A stretch of DNA of 64,000 bases from Gavia stellata (taxonomy: Eukaryota > Chordata > Aves > Gaviiformes > Gaviidae): NCBI RefSeq assembly GCF_030936135.1, contig NC_082608.1, forward strand, positions 6,173,035 to 6,237,034, written 5' to 3'. The translations under genes were made by a program, and so were the position numbers. Every line of letters begins with the position of its first letter. Position 1 is the stretch's first letter. Shown one piece after another: positions 12,000 through 22,495 of the stretch. Below the pieces are notes generated by a model. That model saw nothing but the letters and a program-made list of their open reading frames with translations, was not told where the DNA came from and ran no database searches.

Positions 12000-14900
12000 C
12001 ACTATGTGCCGGAGAGAAAACTGCAGAGCTGAGGCCTTGGTTGGCATGAAGGGTCTTGCAGGTACCTCAGCAGCTGGATCGATGTCATTGAAAGTGAGAG
12101 AAGGGGGAAAAACCAAACCACGTTAAGTGTTGGAAAAATCCGCCAAACAATACCTGTTGTAGGAGCGAGACACAAACATGTTATCCTTTCATTTCTGCAG
12201 TGGTTCTGAGTTGCTGTATTAATAACAGACTTGTTTTGGAGACCGACAAGATGGGAACCAGCGCTGTAATTACACACTGCTCTTTTTGTGAAGACTGCCA
12301 TAAAAACAACTGCGTGTTCTCATTACCTCCAAAGACAAGCAGCGAAACAAATTTCTAACACCTTGTCCTCCATTACAGCTGGACACCGTTCCAGAATGAC
12401 GTGAATCATTCAAAAGTGAAAATGTAACCCATAGAAACGTTATTCAGTGGACTTGGTACAAAAGAAAGCATTTCTACTTGCCTAATTAAAGGATAATGAA
12501 AAAAAATTGTATACTTTTGGCAGTAGTTCTGGAAGTACGTTGCTTTTTTCTCAAAAGTCAGATCATCATAGCGCAAACAATTTACACAAGAAAAATGTTT
12601 CCTTTTCCTGGACTTGAGTAATTAAAAACTTTTGACCTGATCAATTCACCAAACACCGAAGGAGACATTCCATGGCTCTTTAGTACCTGGAATTCCGTAT
12701 TTTTTTTTCCAGTTGAAAACCTGTAGTACAGTGAACTAATATACACATGGCTTACCTGTGCTCTTTAAATAAAGCAGCGATAATCTTTATCATTGCTCTC
12801 TTGACTTTGTTTCAACATGCTTTTTAATGCAAATTTCCTAATCTAACTTGTAAAACATTTAATATTTAGAATATACTCCTTTAAGATCCATCAAAAGAGG
12901 CAAAGCTGCATAACAATGCCTGGTGCTGGAGCATTGTGAGCCTGCTACAAAGGAATGAGGTGATTCTTTCTTTCAGGTCAGAAGGTCAGGCTTCACTGCA
13001 TTAATTTTGCTGAGTCTCTTTGTTATTTATAACAAACAAGGTCATTTATTTTCATTTCCTTGTTTCTAATTGCATGCATCTCCTTTGGAGTATGAACTCA
13101 GTAAACAGGTGGCTGAAATGCTGGGGAAAATGCTTGAAGCTGTTCCAGAAAAAAGGGCATGTCCCACACTGGTAAAGCAATTTGATGAGTTAGAGATTTA
13201 GTCATAGCAGGATGTGCACCTGCTTGAAAGCAAACACGCTTTTCTTTGGCACACACAGATACATGCAAATTAAAAGAGATTATTTCACTCTGAATGGTGG
13301 GTTGATATTTAATCAAATTTAACTTTGTATATTTTAAATAAAGCCTTGGTGTATATTAGTGAAATACAATCTCTTTTCAGCTGCTTTTGATTTTTTTCCA
13401 CTTCTCTTTGATGAGTATTACAAATGAATGCTATTTCTTCACTAGCTGAGCCTACAAAAAGAGTGTATCTCCAGAGGAGAACTTTATCAGAGAATCTTTA
13501 TGATGAGAACTACCTCCATGCACTGAAAAAAATGGAATAATGAAAAGCTAGGATGTTTGACTGGCAAAGAATAAACCAGATCTTAAATTTGTAATTCTAA
13601 ACCGAATTCCCACAAATTAAAGGGCATTCATTGGAGTGACTGTAATATGTCCTTTTAATCCAGTAAGACTCACATTTCCAGGCAGCCCAAACGGAACTCC
13701 TAAATATATTCATGGCAGCTTTTGCATAGGTGGTTATTGAATTTACGTAAGAAAATACAGTCACTATATGGCTAAATTGGTGGCTGCTTTGTTCTGAAAG
13801 ATGAGATACATTATGGACTACCTTGATTTTAGGGGCAGTTCAGAATACAGCAGGAAGCAATAATTGTCTGGCATGACTGAGCTTTTGTTGTTGGTAGTGG
13901 AGAACGGGTCCGGGGCTGAATCCGTAAGGGAAAGAGAGGGAGCTTTTTCAGCAAGATCCTCTATTTCCCCGAAGAACGGGAGGCACCATGCCCTATGTCC
14001 ATAGGCTCTGCGGAGGGCTCTGGAGCTTAAAAAACCGTCTCTGAGCAAGGGGAAAATGTGGGAGGAAAGCTGGAGAGATGGACGTGCCATTCCAAGGGGC
14101 AATTGTTTTCTCCATTTTCTCAGATTGGGCATATGGGGGGCGTTTGGAGGAGGCTCTGCAAGGTCATGAATCCCCCGCTCTGCTTGTCATTTGTCTGCAG
14201 ATTATTTCCTAAGAGGGGGACAGGGAAGGCAATTTGGTTGTAAGGATTATGCTAGAGCTTTCATTGTTTAGGATGCATACTGTAGCCTTTCTATGAGAAG
14301 ATTACTGTCCTGGGCTTCTCTTTGCGTGCATATGAAAATACACTTTGTAATTTCAGGGAGAAAATAACTTTAAATGGTATGTTGGAGGAGAGAAAGTATT
14401 TTGTATTTCTAAAAAAGATAAAAATCTAAAACCTTTCTGTAGGAAAATATTTGTTTCTTGAATGTAATTATAAATGTCATTGTACATTCTTCCTGACTTC
14501 AATGCTTATCTTGAAGAGTTCAGTGAAAATAAATTGTTTTCATGAAAGCAGAGAAGCTATTTGATAAACACACTGCCTCAGAAAATTGTTCCTGAAGCAG
14601 AGGTCATTCTCTCACTTTAAAAGAGAGAGAATATGTTTTAGAAAACAAGCCAGGCAGCAGAAATAAGCGTTTTTTGTTTCAGTCAATTCATTTTAAAAAG
14701 CAATGTGTAAATCATATGGAAAATTCTGCATTGATTATTTTGACTGCTGTAGAACCCTGGAATAAATGGAGTTGAAATGGACTTATATCAAAGAACATTG
14801 CATTTAGTAGCAAGTTGGAGTGTTATTTTAGTACTGATTTTTTAGATTTGGTTTTGTGATCAGATGTTTTATTAAATATTAGCCATTCATGGAAATGAGG

Positions 14901-17260
14901 GCTGATTCTTTAAGAACAGCTTGGCACATACCGTTTATGAGCTTGGGGAAATAGTCTAGAGAACTGGATTAGATCTGTCTTCAGCTTTTCAATGTTGAAA
15001 ACCTGGCCCATTGACGCATCAAAAACCAGAGCTCAACTCTATAAACTGAATGAAAGTCTCCTCAATGAAAGCATAGCAGTTCATTTTGGAGATGTTATTG
15101 CAGTCCCTAGATCACACCTCTAGAAATTTGTTCGTTGATTTTTAATCTGATGAATTTATGTATGTGTCTATTATTAAGTCCCAAACTCTATTGTACGAGT
15201 ACTTACAAAAAAGTGTTTTATTTTTTTAATTCTCAGCTAGAATTATGCTGCTATTAATACTGGAGTTATTAATATGCTCTCAGAAGACTACATCATTAAT
15301 TAGGAGACCTAAAGGATAACTAATGAGTCCTTTGGAAGATGACTTCCAGTTATGGTATAGATCTGATCTATCCAAATAAAGCTGTATGCCTACAGTCCTA
15401 TCAAATGTGGAGAAATTTTTTTATATCTTCACATATTCTCTAGCATTGGTCACTAATTATTTTATGTTATAACCTGTGCAGGTAGAAGGTGATGTTAATA
15501 TCAAGATAAGGCTCTGTACCATTTGAAAGGGACATGAGAACAGCAGCATTCTTAAATAATGTTTTTTATTCTTAAGGTGTGACTGTAAAACTATACATGG
15601 CTTTTTACCTTAAATCTTGGCAGTGTCTCGCCAAGTCCTTCAGTGGCTTCCAAGCAATGACCAAAAGCCCATCCCTTCCACACCCACCAACAAAAGATGT
15701 GCATTGCGGTCACTGAGAGTATATACAACCACTTCCATGGCTTCTGAGGACAGCGAGGGCTCCGCTGCTCACAATCTCCCCAGGGTACCACGCAGGCTCT
15801 TAAGGGTAAGTGTGCCCTCTCCTTGGGGAAATACAGTATTATTGCATTAAACCCACAAAATCACAGGAAGACATTTTCTTGATCACTCCAGGAACATCAC
15901 CACATCCTTGTTTAGATGCTTTATAATGAAACGTGTGCACCTGAAATACATCAGAGGTCATATAGCTACATGCTGTATATTTCAAATAATTACCTAATAG
16001 AACATTGGATGAAATTAAAACTGAAAAACATGTGTGAGTGAATCTGGTGCAGTACAAGGATTAAATGTAACCTTTCTCACCTGGAAATACTCTTCACCAT
16101 ATCTCACTAAGACTTTTCTGATACATTTCATTAAAATAATTCTTTCAGTAATTAAATTTGATTCTACTGTAAAATGAAAGTTTCTGCCTGACAAATTCCT
16201 CTAGACTAATACAGAAATTTAAAGAAGAATTTGAATTGCTCACAATGAGCATGATTTTCTGTCTGTAGACATTGTCCTTATAAATTCCCTTTAAAAAGCA
16301 GATGCCAGCAGCTTCTTTTTCCCCCTCTTTTAATAATTCTTTTAGTTTAAATTCACTGAAAGTGGAGAGGGCTGGAGGGGAAAAACAAACAAACAGAAAC
16401 ATACCACACAGCTTCATATCAACAGATGATATAAATGCAATATATATATACACATACACACACAGAACCACCTCTAACCAAGTTTTCCTGTCCTGCTTTA
16501 AAATGGCATCTCTGGAAGAAAGGAATACATTGCAACAGTTTCTTAGTTTCAGTTAAACCTTTTATTCTTTAATGCTAATCTAGAAATGACACTGTTCCAG
16601 TCATTGTTCTCCTAAAGAAGTTAATTTTTATATTACTGGACAGTTCCTTTTCTGTTTTCAGTGCTGCAATCAGTTTGTTTTTCAGCGTGGTCTTTATCTC
16701 ACAATAACTGTATACTAGTATGTCAGGATACTGTAACATTGCAGTCAATAGCAACAGGATATTCACTCTGCCAAAAAGTAATCCTATATTGTCCATTACA
16801 CACAGGTTATTTTGGAGGGTTGTGGAATACTTTCTTTAAAGCAGCAGAAACCTTTTTGCAGTAACATCATTCAACAGTATTAGTGGTTGTCTCTGCTCTG
16901 TAGACAACTCAAATACTTGTTTTTCTGCTAGATTATGGTTAAAATTGTCATATGTGAGTTGAGGTGGTAAAATACTTCAGGTAAGATAAGAGACTTCAGC
17001 AATCCACAGAAACATCAAAGCAAGCACATGTAAATATCTGGAAAGTTTAATAATTTTCTTTTTCCCAGTTTCACAAAGTAATGCATTTCCTGACTTGGGC
17101 CTGAAAGAAATAGAATTTTCACAAACCAAAAACTTTCAGTTGCGATTTCTTTTTTTCCCCCTGCAACACCTCATACTTGTGTTTTGAAATAATGATTTGT
17201 ATTTTTAAGGAATGACTATTAAAAATACTTCCTTTTTTTCTTTTATAAATCTTTTGATCT
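12000..17260. other. Intergenic DNA, nothing recognised
   Basis: AT-rich, unique-looking sequence. TAAT-type homeodomain words are dense around 15250-15330, and there is a short TA/CA alternation at 16439-16465. No exon, RNA gene or repeat family supported. Confidence 0.5.
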
Positions 17261-17270
17261 ATAGTTTTCT

Positions 17271-17340
17271 AGATGCAGCAACTGAGACAAAGAGAAGGTA
17301 AATGATCATCTGGCAGACCATCACTAGACTCCAGCTCCCC
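17271..17340 (-). repeat. Possible MIR relic
   Basis: The words AGATGCAGCAACTGAGACAA and AGAGAAGGTAA follow the reverse-strand MIR order (cagatgaggaaactgaggcacagagaggtta), but the diagnostic core is missing. Weak call; a repeat-library alignment would decide. Confidence 0.35.
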
Positions 17341-17739
17341 CGATTATGTGGCTGCTCCCATCTGCTGGCTGACATTCCCTCCTTTACTGCAGGAAACATG
17401 GTCAGTGACTAATAAGTGTTTATTGATCTCTGCTTGAGATACTTGCTGAGAAATGTAGATATCAATGAATATTTGATCTGAATTAATGCTAAGAACAAAA
17501 GTTTTTTCTTTACTGCCTTATTTATATGGGATATTCATGCCTGCATGATCGCTTATAAATGCCAGCTGAGTCTACAATCTGATGAGAAGGGGACTTCAGT
17601 GAGATGAAACTCTAACGAATTAATATGCTGTTAATTGTACTTTTTCGCAGCCAAAAGTTACCAAGGTAGTTGCTGCTTTGAGGGGTAAGTCAAAATATTA
17701 TTGATTCTCAGCAGCTGTACTCGATAAGTAGAATATAGG

Positions 17740-17805
17740 TCTAATTCAAAGCCCATTGCAATCAATTAAAGGGACTTCCTATTGATTCTAGGAGGCTTCA
17801 GATTA
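17740..17805. repeat. Ancient amniote CR1/L3-type relic
   Basis: The order 'ctaattcaaagcccattg ... gggacttcctattgattct ... ggcttcagatta' follows the near-palindromic motif set (aagcccattgaagtcaatggga / cattgacttcaatgggct) that I associate with 3' ends of old amniote CR1/L3-like LINEs. The copy is strongly diverged and its strand is uncertain because the motif is self-complementary. Confidence 0.5.
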
Positions 17806-17864
17806 TTTTCTAAACCAGACCTGGTTGGTGCTCTGTCTTCCTTTTCTCCTCCTCTATTCCATCC

Positions 17865-17900
17865 TTTTTGTTTTGTGCCCTTTTTTTTTGTTTTGTGCCC
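17865..17900 (+). repeat. Two-copy tandem duplication, 20-base period
   Basis: The 16-base word TTTTTGTTTTGTGCCC occurs twice, ending at 17880 and 17900, separated by T's. It is an exact local duplication, probably slippage in a T-rich tract. Confidence 0.8.
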
Positions 17901-18302
17901 TTTCATCCTCCACACATGCTGTGGGGGGAAGGGGCTAAGACACTGTTCCTTAACAGGTGACATTGGGGATGTTGCGTTTTCCCATCTCCTCTCGTTCCTC
18001 CCAGTTCTTGCAGGAGCCAACAGACGTGGACCCTGCACTGTGAAAATGAATGTCAGGTCTTTTTTAATGTTGATTCTGCATTGTGAAACCGGAGCAGAAA
18101 GTCTTGGTCCAGCCTTGGTTCATTGCACCCCTTCTTTCCTTATTCCTCATTTTCCTGCCCCCTCGCATGTCTGTTGTCTTGGCCAGTGAGGGGACTGTCG
18201 CGCCAGAGACACAGGGGTTGTTGAGTCGCAGTGCTTGTGGCAGACCCGGCTGAGCGTTTGGATGTTAGGGAGCTGGTGTGTCTGCTCTTACCTCTGAGGT
18301 TT

Positions 18303-18360
18303 CTTCCCGACTCTGCTATTTGCTAGGTATTTACCTGTGCAAGTTGAAAGGTTTCTGGGC
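18303..18360 (+). repeat. Probable MIR (CORE-SINE) relic
   Basis: 'tcccgactctgctatttgct' followed by '...tgtgcaagttgaaaggtttctgggc' parallels the forward MIR core (tcccggctctgccacttactagctgtgtgacc ... gcaagtcacttaacctctctgggc) in order and spacing. Diverged and partial. Confidence 0.45.
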
Positions 18361-19611
18361 AGCAGTGAGAATTTGTGCATGCACTCTTTCAAGTTTGTAT
18401 ATGACTGATTCACTCCAATACCATTTCTGCTCTTACATCAGAAAAGCAGTTTGAGCGTTCTTAATGGCTTTTAAAATTGAATTGTGATGATGAGTCAGAA
18501 GAAAGTATAGCTGAAGATGGAACAAAGTCACAGTTCGTGTGTTACTGCCTGAATCATAATTGTCGGCGTCGGTAGGCATACATTCAAATCTTTATGGAAC
18601 AGTGCTTTTCAAAAAGTTTCTTCGAAATCAAGGCTACCCAGGACCAGGGAAACTACTGGAGTACTCCACTTACTGTAAGTCAATGCTTACTTTTATTGAA
18701 CTAGCAGAAAAGAAGGGAATACTTACTCAAAATTGCAAACACTTCATACTTCCAGCTGCTTCAAAAGGAAAAAAAAATTAAAAGTAGAATTCCAAAGCCA
18801 TAGTTTTACTGAAGGATCTTAAAGAGAATAGCTTGAGAGAAGAATTTGTTGGATTCCTTTCAAGCGATATGTACAGAAAGATATAAATACTTTGGCTTAT
18901 ATTCCATCTTTAATGTACTCCTGAGATAAATACCTTGTTACTAACAAACAGATTTGACATCATGTATATGGATTTAAAGTGTAGCAGAGATTACTCAAGT
19001 TTTCTTATTTAATAAACTACATTGAAAAGGTATTGAGAAAGGAAAACACATAATTGCCTAATTTTTTAGTTTGTAAAATGCTCTCAGGCACAATATCATA
19101 TAAAACCTAATATTTTGTTTAAAAGGAAAAACAAATTAGCATATATATCCCAGTTTCTCTTCTGCTTTTCTTTAATTTCACTGCAGTCTTACTAGTTCTG
19201 CAAAAGATTTAACCTGGGCACTCGGAAGAGGTGCCAAAGCTAGACTGTGGTCAGGAACTGGAATTTTTATGGTTGGAAATATCACCAAATTTCTACATTT
19301 TAGTTTCATAATTGTATAAATAGTATTTCAAAACTTTTCACCAAATAATATTTTGGGGATAAGTGTTTTGCGTAGCTGGAATTTAATTATTCTTTTTAAT
19401 TCTGAGTTACTCCATTTCAATTTTGTATTAACTTCCTGCACCAGTGACATCAAGATGGAATATTTTGGCATTTCCCTATTGTGCCTGGTCTTTTATTTTC
19501 AGAAGAAACCATGTTGGAAACAGTATATTCCATCAGAGTACTGAAAATCATCATTATTTACATCACCATTGTCCATTTATCTTCTGAATTTAAGACTTCT
19601 AACCCAGAGGC

Positions 19612-19836
19612 GGCAGTCGCCCGCCCACCGCAGCGCTTTGCGTGCTTCCCGCCTGCCACCCCCTGCTCCGCAGGCCCACGTTCCTGGCGCTGGAGCGGAG
19701 GCCGCTGCCGAGGCCGTGGGACGGGAGAGATGAGCTGGGCAGGTCAGGCTGGGGTGTGCCCTCCCGGGCAGCCCCTCGCCAGCCAAGGAATCGCGCAGCA
19801 GCCAAAGTGCTTCGTAGGCCACGCGCGGCCCAGGAG
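19612..19836. promoter_or_regulatory. Small CpG-rich islet 2.6 kb upstream of TOX3
   Basis: About 225 bases of GC- and CpG-rich sequence with sharp edges, between AT-rich flanks. Open frames on both strands (up to 141 codons) arise from this composition. It could be an upstream regulatory element or alternative promoter of TOX3, or a GC-biased gene-conversion patch; the sequence alone does not decide. Confidence 0.5.
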
Positions 19837-19839
19837 CCG

Positions 19840-21560
19840 TATAGTGCGTATAGGTCTGCAGCCTTTCAGAGGCTCCTTTCAAGATGACAATGGGACCAAA
19901 TCCTAAACTTGGAATCATCTGTCGTTTATTCCTCACTGAAGCAATTTCCCTCTGAATTCCATGGGAATACACTTTCAGATTTTGTTAAAAGTGTAGAGAA
20001 CCAGAGCGAGGCAGTCTGGAAACACCCATGTTTATATAGCAGAGCACCTCAGAGCTTGGTGCCAATGATCTGTTCCTACACCTGAGAATCTGCTTATTCT
20101 AACTTTTACGCTTGGGGTTACAGAAATGTTTGTCACCCAGTGAATAATAAAACAAAGCAGCTATTACTTTATTAACCTCTGTTGAAATGTTGACATGAGT
20201 TTGCTGTGCCTGTACTCTACTGCTTTTCCATCGCTGCTTTGGAGGAATGCTTTAATGCAATGTTGCATTCTGAAACAGATTCAATGTCTTTTTATTTCTG
20301 AACAATTTGTTTCTCTCAAGAGTGTAAATAATCTTTGCCACAGGTATGGGGTGTGCCTGTGTGAACACTCTGCGCTTGGGTGTTCCTCAACCATTTCCCT
20401 TCTAGCAACAGAATAGATTTTGCATTTTTTTCCCTTTGGTTAAAAATGGTTGACACAATGAATACAAAATTGGATTAAGTATTTGATGGAATATGCCTGT
20501 TTTCTTTTCTATTGAGGCATTTACCAGTTCATAGACATTTTTTCTAGGAAGTTAAATTCTAAATACTCCATATAGATACTGATGTGTATCTGTGCTATGT
20601 ATAATTCTGCTCTTAGTGCAAAACGTCACTTTAGAGATCTTTCTTTGCTTCAGTGTGTGACACTTCAGGATCAATACCCTGAATAAGGGTGATCTGGTGT
20701 CTCCTGTGCTAGCAGGAGCTACTTGTGCCACCATAAATATGGAAAATAAGATTTCTAGGAATGGAGCTGGGAAGATGTTCGCTTTCGTCATGTTGTAGCT
20801 GCTGACTCTTCTATGGTTTGCTCCTAATCTATCTAGGCAGTGCAAAACCATGCCTGGACATGAAGTGCGAGGCATTGAGCCCCTGAGGCGCAGGCTTCAG
20901 TCAGGATTGGGGCTGCGGCCCAGGCCCGGGGTGTCTGTCCTCCGCAGCCACAGCAGAGACGCGCAGGCCTTTAGAGAAGGGCTTGCTGGTGTTGTACAGC
21001 TAAACCTTGTACACTTGTGTTGTCATGGCTATTTTGCAACCACATGGAGTGAACCAAAGGTGCTCTGGGCTGTATTTCCAGTGGTGTTATAACTGCCTGG
21101 GCCTCAGCCCTCGACCTAAAGGGCGATTCTCTCTGTCACAGAAGCCTGGAGTCAAGGGCCCATTCTCAACCACCTTCTTCCTCACACCTTGTCTGCAGGA
21201 CACAAGTCATGAGGTTAAATGGCCTTTGTACTGCTTTAGCCTTTCCTCCAAAAGTTCTGGAGCAAGATTTTGGGTCAGGAAAGCCGCCCCCAGGGTGGCA
21301 GATACAGCGGTGCAGCGTCTGTGACTGACTAAACACATTTGGATTATTTCAGTGGATCGCTTTGAATCAGCATCCGGTGCCTCTGAGAGGTGAAGAAGGT
21401 TTCTGGGGGGCAGGCTCCTGTCTTTTAAAGTCCTGCTCCTGACAGTACGTTAGAAAAATCCCCCTTCTTCCGCCACCACCCTCACCCAGCCAGGCAGCGG
21501 CGTCCAGCGATAAAGTGCATTACCAGAAAAAAAAAAAGACAGAGAAGTGGTGGGAGCGGT
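19840..21560. other. TOX3 proximal upstream region
   Basis: Mixed-composition DNA between the 19.6-kb islet and the main CpG island, with a GC-rich patch at about 20860-20970 and an A run at 21527-21538. No exon or repeat recognised; it is the likeliest place for proximal TOX3 control elements, by position only. Confidence 0.4.
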
Positions 21561-21567
21561 GAAAGTT

Positions 21568-21576
21568 ACTCACCTC
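21568..21576 (-). promoter_or_regulatory. Strong splice-donor motif on the minus strand (possible divergent transcript)
   Basis: Read on the minus strand the sequence is GAG followed by GTGAGTAAC, close to the ideal vertebrate 5' splice site. It sits at the upstream edge of the CpG island. CpG-island promoters often fire divergently, so this is a candidate first-exon end (at 21574) of an antisense or upstream non-coding RNA. No acceptor or second exon was identified. Confidence 0.35.
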
Positions 21577-21666
21577 GACCCTCCCCGCCCCGAGCACAGC
21601 CCGGGGCAGGGCCGGCTGCCCCCCCGGGCCCGGGCGAGCGGGAGCGTGGGCCCCGCACCGGCCGCC

Positions 21667-21711
21667 GGGGGCGGCAGCGGGCGGGCGGGGCGGCGGCGGG
21701 GCGGGGAGGGG
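21667..21711 (+). promoter_or_regulatory. GC-box cluster / G-quadruplex-prone run
   Basis: Seven G-tracts of three or more fall within 45 bases (21667-21671, 21679-21681, 21683-21685, 21687-21690, 21698-21701, 21703-21706, 21708-21711), separated mostly by 1-7 bases. The run offers overlapping GGGCGG Sp/KLF sites and meets the usual G3+ N1-7 quadruplex pattern. It lies about 0.7 kb upstream of the TOX3 ATG. Binding and folding are inferred from the motif only. Confidence 0.7.
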
Positions 21712-22055
21712 CGCGGGCCCCGGTCGCTCCTCCCGGGGAGCGGTGCCAGCGCGGCGCCGGCTCTTTCGGCACTTCGCCCCGCGCTGCTCAGCCCGCCCCG
21801 GCCGGCGCAGCCCTGTTGCACCAGCTCCGGGGCAGCCGCCCCCTCCCCGGCAGCCGCGGGGCGGCTGTGACATCGCGGAGCTCTGCTCCCCCCGGCCCCG
21901 CGGGCAGGCGGCGGTGACGGGCCCCCCCCGCGCCTTTGTCGGCGGCGCGGGCAGCGGCGGTCGGTCCGTCCGTCCGTCCGCGCCGGGCGCGTGGCTCCTT
22001 TGTGTACAGCAGCTGCTCCTGAATGCGGAGGCAAAGCCCGTGGCTTGGCACTGAG

Positions 22056-22067
22056 CTTTTAAAAAAC
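22056..22067 (+). promoter_or_regulatory. TATA-like AT stretch inside the CpG island
   Basis: CTTTTAAAAAAC is a conspicuous AT island in otherwise GC-rich sequence, about 330 bases before the TOX3 ATG. It could serve as a non-canonical TATA element directing a start near 22090, but CpG-island promoters often lack TATA, so this is a weak inference. Confidence 0.25.
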
Positions 22068-22073
22068 AACAGC

Positions 22074-22180
22074 CCTCCCTCCTTCCCTCCCCTCCTCCCG
22101 CCGCGGCGGACGGGCACCCACCTGGGCTCCGCCGCCCCCCTCGCCTCTCCTCTCCTCTCCTCCTCGCCTCTCCTCCTTGT
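22074..22180 (+). repeat. Pyrimidine-rich tracts (CTCCT/TCTCC repeats) in the 5' leader
   Basis: Two nearly pure pyrimidine blocks, at 22074-22100 and 22139-22178, are built from CCTCC and TCTCC units. On the opposite strand they are GGAGA repeats. Such tracts are common near CpG-island start sites; they may bind GAGA/ZNF-type factors or form triplex DNA, but nothing beyond composition is visible. Confidence 0.6.
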
Positions 22181-22393
22181 TTACCTGCACTTTTCCGCCG
22201 CCTCTTTCCCTCGCCGGCCCCCGCCGCCTCCCGGCCCTCCTTCCTCCCCGCTCCCCGGGAAGGCTCGGCGCTCCGCAGCTCCGGTCCCCCGGCGGTTTGC
22301 CCGCGCCCCAGCCCCGGGGAAGGCACCTGAAGGTGGATCTATTAAACCTCCCGGCCGTTTCTCCAAGTGCACTTCTTGGACCAAAGCACCGGC

Positions 22394-22495
22394 ATGGATG
22401 TAAGATTTTACCCGGCTGCGGCGGGCAGCTCGCTTCCCGGAGACCCCTCCAACCTGGACTTTGCCCAGTGTTTGGGTTACTACAACTACAACAAG
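22394..22495 (+). CDS. TOX3: TOX3 first coding exon (34 codons, partial gene)
   Basis: The exon encodes the N-terminus of TOX3, a nuclear HMG-box protein that in mammals acts as a transcriptional co-regulator in neurons and breast epithelium. Visible: it starts [11 protein letters not shown], contains [10 protein letters not shown] and ends NYNK. This matches the remembered TOX3 N-terminus ([18 protein letters not shown] then AQCLGYYGYSK) and fits TOX, TOX2 and TOX4 poorly. It has 34 residues against 29 in human; the extra SSLPG lies after the AAAG run. The ATG has a strong context (G at -3, G at +4), and an in-frame TAA at 22343-22345 precedes it with no other in-frame ATG between. The exon ends AAG followed by GTGATT, a phase-0 donor at 22496, where the mammalian exon also ends (after the lysine). 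The HMG box and Q-rich C-terminus are on exons outside the window. The identity is confident; the exact transcription start is not visible. Confidence 0.95.

Larger units (their letters stand above)
22023..22403 (+). other. Upstream open reading frame overlapping the TOX3 start
   Basis: ATG at 22023 opens 126 codons in a different frame from TOX3 and stops at TAA 22401-22403, a few bases beyond the TOX3 ATG at 22394. It is the only ATG seen between about 21570 and 22394. Its context is weak (T at -3, C at +4). The encoded peptide is proline/serine/arginine-rich and looks like translated GC-rich leader, not a conserved protein. It matters only if transcription starts upstream of 22023, which the sequence does not settle; a TATA-like stretch at 22056-22067 would place the start downstream of it. 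Confidence 0.4.

Noticed and set aside
11509..12032. Overlapping 120- and 123-codon frames on the plus strand
   Set aside because: They overlap each other and minus-strand frames in a GC-rich patch. The peptides look like unordered translation, without family resemblance.
19481..19972. Overlapping frames of up to 141 codons on both strands
   Set aside because: Created by the CpG-rich islet at 19612-19836; no protein similarity recognised.
21520..22326. 268-codon minus-strand open frame, longest in the window
   Set aside because: It lies wholly in the CpG island, is a low-complexity run of G, A, P and R, and parallel long frames exist in other frames on both strands. GC-rich composition with few stop codons explains it.
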